Below, piece by piece: positions 62,146 to 64,000 of a stretch of DNA of 64,000 bases (within the stretch, counting starts at the first letter, position 1; every line of letters starts with the position of its first letter). The notes under the pieces are model-generated. The model searched no databases, was not told where the DNA came from, and saw only the letters and a program-made list of their open reading frames with translations. Made by a program: the position numbers and the translations under genes. The stretch spans positions 1 to 64,000 of the forward strand of contig NZ_AUEP01000015.1 of the NCBI RefSeq assembly GCF_000426045.1, written 5' to 3'. The stretch comes from Marmoricola sp. URHB0036 (GTDB lineage Bacteria > Actinomycetota > Actinomycetes > Propionibacteriales > Nocardioidaceae).

Positions 62146-62921
62146 CCCTGCTGGCGGTGGCACTCGTGGCGGTCGCGACCACGCTTGCGATCCCGGCCCC
62201 CACGCAGCTGCCCGGCGCGCCCTCGGCCGACCGGGCCGTGCCGCGAGTGCGGGTCGTGGTCACGCTGGTCTCGGGTGCGCTGGCGCTGTGGTCCTGGCTG
62301 GACGCGCACCAGTTCGCGCTGGTCACACTGCTCGGACTCGTGGTCCTGGGCATCGCTCGGCTGGTCCGGAGGCGACAGGTGGCGCGAGCAGCAGACCGAA
62401 CGGCCGAGCGGGTCCTGGCGGTGTGCGACGCGATGGCCTCCGACCTGGCTGCCGGTCAGCCGCCCCTGGTCAGCCTCCGTCGTGCTGCCGAGGAGTGGCC
62501 CGACTTCGCGCCGGTCGCGGTTGCCGGGCAGATGGGCGCCGACGTGCCCAGCCAGCTGCGCGAGCTCGCCCACCGTCCCGGTGCCCGCCAGCTGCGCACG
62601 CTCGCGGCGACCTGGCAGGTGGCCCACGACACCGGCTCGGGGCTCGCGGCGGCGATCGGACAGGCGGCGGACGCCATCCGTGCCGACCGTCGCACCGCCA
62701 GGCTGGTCGCTACCGAGCTGGCCTCGGCCCACGCCACCGCCCGGATGCTGGCGGCGCTGCCGGTCGGCGTCCTGCTGCTCGGCACCGGCATCGGGGGTGA
62801 CCCGGTCGGGTTCCTCACCGGGACGACGGCGGGTCTGGTGTGCCTGGCCATCGGGCTGGGCTTGTCCTTCGCCGGGTTGCTGTGGCTCGAGCGCATCGCC
62901 GACCGGGTGCTCGGCCGATGA
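62142..62921 (+). CDS. tadB: TadB-like type II/IV secretion inner-membrane protein
   Basis: 259 aa, GTG overlapping the tadA stop. Two short N-terminal hydrophobic helices, a central GspF-like helical domain (about 95-200: VAHDTGSGLAAAIGQAADAIRADRR) and two C-terminal TM helices. Forms the platform for TadA. Confidence 0.87.
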   Translation: MTLLAVALVAVATTLAIPAPTQLPGAPSADRAVPRVRVVVTLVSGALALWSWLDAHQFALVTLLGLVVLGIARLVRRRQVARAADRTAERVLAVCDAMASDLAAGQPPLVSLRRAAEEWPDFAPVAVAGQMGADVPSQLRELAHRPGARQLRTLAATWQVAHDTGSGLAAAIGQAADAIRADRRTARLVATELASAHATARMLAALPVGVLLLGTGIGGDPVGFLTGTTAGLVCLAIGLGLSFAGLLWLERIADRVLGR

Positions 62922-63664
62922 GCGGTGGAGTCTCCTGGCTGGTCGGGTCGCTCGCTGCGCTGTCCGTCGCCTTGTTCCTCAGACCGCGACCTGTGCTGCT
63001 GCCTGAGCCACCCGGGACCGTCGCTCCTCGGTCAGCCTCGGGGTCGGGTGAGCGGGCGGTGCTGCGCCGGCTGCGACCCGTGCTGGCGACGACCGCCTTC
63101 GCGGGCGGGTGGGCGATGTTCGGCGGACCAGTCGGCTGGGTGGCCGGGTCCGGCTCGGCCGTGGCGGTGTGGGTCGTCCTGGGTCGCGCGGAGGATCCGG
63201 CCGCCGTACGACGTCGGGAGCAGCTGCTGGACGACCTGCCCACCGGAGTCGACCTGCTCGCCGCGTGCCTCGACGCAGGGGCGGCGCCGGAGTCCTCGCT
63301 GGTCGTGGTGAGTCGCGCGCTGGAGGGGCCCGTCGGCGAGGAAATGCTCGCCATCCACCACCGGCTCGAGGTCGGAGTCGACCCGGCCCAGGTCTGGCGC
63401 GCCGTCGCAGCCCATCCCCAGCTCGGACCACTGGGACGTGCGATCGGTCGTGCCCACGAGACCGGTGCACCCGTCGGACGGGCGGTGCACCAGCTCGCCG
63501 AGGAGCTGAGGGCGCAGGCCCGCGCGGACGTCGAGACCCGTGCTCGCAGCATCGAGGTCAAGGCGGCAGCACCGCTCGGACTGTGCCTGCTGCCGGCCTT
63601 CGTGGTGCTCGGCGTGGTGCCGATGGTGGTCGGCGTCTTCAGCTCGATGCGGCTCTTCTGGTGA
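62918..63664 (+). CDS. tadC: TadC-like inner-membrane protein (type II secretion F family)
   Basis: 248 aa, ATG overlapping tadB. GspF domain (about 95-215: LLDDLPTGVDLLAACLDAGAAPESSLVVV, HETGAPVGRAVHQLAEELR) and a C-terminal helix (PLGLCLLPAFVVLGVVPMVVGVFS). Partner of TadB. A 151-bp gap with a hairpin separates it from the pilin gene. Confidence 0.9.
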   Translation: MSGGVSWLVGSLAALSVALFLRPRPVLLPEPPGTVAPRSASGSGERAVLRRLRPVLATTAFAGGWAMFGGPVGWVAGSGSAVAVWVVLGRAEDPAAVRRREQLLDDLPTGVDLLAACLDAGAAPESSLVVVSRALEGPVGEEMLAIHHRLEVGVDPAQVWRAVAAHPQLGPLGRAIGRAHETGAPVGRAVHQLAEELRAQARADVETRARSIEVKAAAPLGLCLLPAFVVLGVVPMVVGVFSSMRLFW

Positions 63665-63740
63665 CCAGCACACGTCCACAGACCATGGCCGCACCCAGGT
63701 TCTCCACCGGGCAGAAAGACGTGATCGCGCTCGGAGGCCG

Positions 63741-63758
63741 GGTCGAGAAACCTCGACC
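63741..63758 (+). terminator. Intercistronic hairpin between tadC and the pilin gene
   Basis: GGTCGAG-AAAC-CTCGACC, perfect 7-bp stem with a 4-nt loop. No T-tract; it could slow RNA decay or partly stop transcription so that pilin and platform are made in different amounts. Confidence 0.4.
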
Positions 63759-63815
63759 ACGTCAACACATCCACCCCGGACCCCCACGGCCCGGGTCGCC
63801 AGTCAGGAGACCGTC

Positions 63816-64000
63816 ATGAGCAACACCGCACTCGCCCTCGTCGAGGAGTCCCAGGACCGCGCCAGGAGCCCCCGGCTCCGCCTGCTCCGGGACGAGGTCG
63901 GCGCCACGACCGCCGAATACGCCACCGTCACCGGCTGCGGTGTCGGGTTCGCCGCGGTCCTGTTCAAGTTCCTCACCAGCTCGGCGGGGCAGGGCTTCTT
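63816..64000 (+). CDS. DUF4244/Flp-type pilin (3' end beyond window)
   Basis: At least 61 residues from the ATG at 63816 (CAGGAG 7 nt upstream). After a basic head (RLRLLRDE) comes the Flp-type signature GATTAEYA with the Glu at +5 of the mature form; the hydrophobic helix follows. A TadV-type prepilin peptidase should cut after the Gly. It is the pilin subunit of the tad operon. Runs off the right edge, so the length is unknown. Confidence 0.88.
   Translation, partial: MSNTALALVEESQDRARSPRLRLLRDEVGATTAEYATVTGCGVGFAAVLFKFLTSSAGQGF

Overview
The window is a 64 kb piece of a high-GC actinobacterial chromosome. It is dense, mostly single-copy and housekeeping in character, with no prophage, IS element or CRISPR array. 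The best guess is a member of the Nocardioidaceae (Nocardioides-like). The reasons are the WhiB, Eis-like, MarP, Ssd and Tad genes, the very high GC third positions, many GTG starts, and many start codons lying 6-7 nt after a TAnnnT -10 box (leaderless mRNAs). The middle and right parts follow the gene order around Mycobacterium tuberculosis Rv3656c-Rv3721c as I remember it: dnaX, ybaB, recR, ask, asd; then metallophosphoesterase, ponA2, whiB4, two ArsA-like ATPases; DUF4177, RidA, MBL hydrolase, crp, nth, tlpA, Nudix, marP; acs; then HAD phosphatase, ssd, tadA, tadB, tadC, Flp pilin.

Layout. 1-5.3 kb: a membrane protein running off the left edge, a TetR/cupin divergent pair with a palindromic operator, an MmyB-type regulator, an aldo-keto reductase lacking the usual catalytic His, and an Eis-like acetyltransferase. 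5.3-17.3 kb: an FAD steroid-dehydrogenase-like enzyme behind a consensus KstR box, a secreted CHAP amidase, a K+/H+ antiporter, a LytR_C protein, a HerA-like ATPase, an MMPL transporter, an MpaB-type oxygenase with TspO, and mmsA. 17.5-19.4 kb: tRNA-Ser, the SRP RNA with its promoter, and a LuxR regulator. 19.4-25.4 kb: the dnaX-ybaB-recR-DUF5063 and ask-asd clusters. 25.5-34.9 kb: a proline-rich membrane protein, tRNA-Pro, cell-wall synthesis (ponA2) and redox (whiB4) genes, the ArsA pair, and a CoA transferase whose A subunit carries an odd C-terminal extension. 35-48.5 kb: an ene-reductase, a secreted beta-rich protein, the RidA/Nudix/MBL operon, a tandem pair of secreted endonuclease/phosphatase-fold proteins, crp/nth/tlpA/nudix/marP, a holin-like membrane protein and a second cation antiporter. 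48.5-57 kb: terC under a manganese riboswitch, an FMN reductase, and an acetate module (acs, satP, acetate symporter with its small partner, LytTR regulator, LytS-type kinase). 57-64 kb: a methyltransferase, a Rv3662c-like protein, a HAD phosphatase and the ssd-tad pilus operon running off the right edge.

The most informative non-coding elements are: the yybP-ykoY riboswitch of terC, with a visible mechanism for hiding the Shine-Dalgarno sequence; the KstR box; a palindrome centred exactly on the ask -10 box; two long related palindromes 32.6 kb apart; a dispersed repeat that has become coding sequence inside dnaX; and a 14-bp inverted repeat inside the scoA extension. All functional assignments rest on reading the sequence and on recalled family knowledge; no database search was run.
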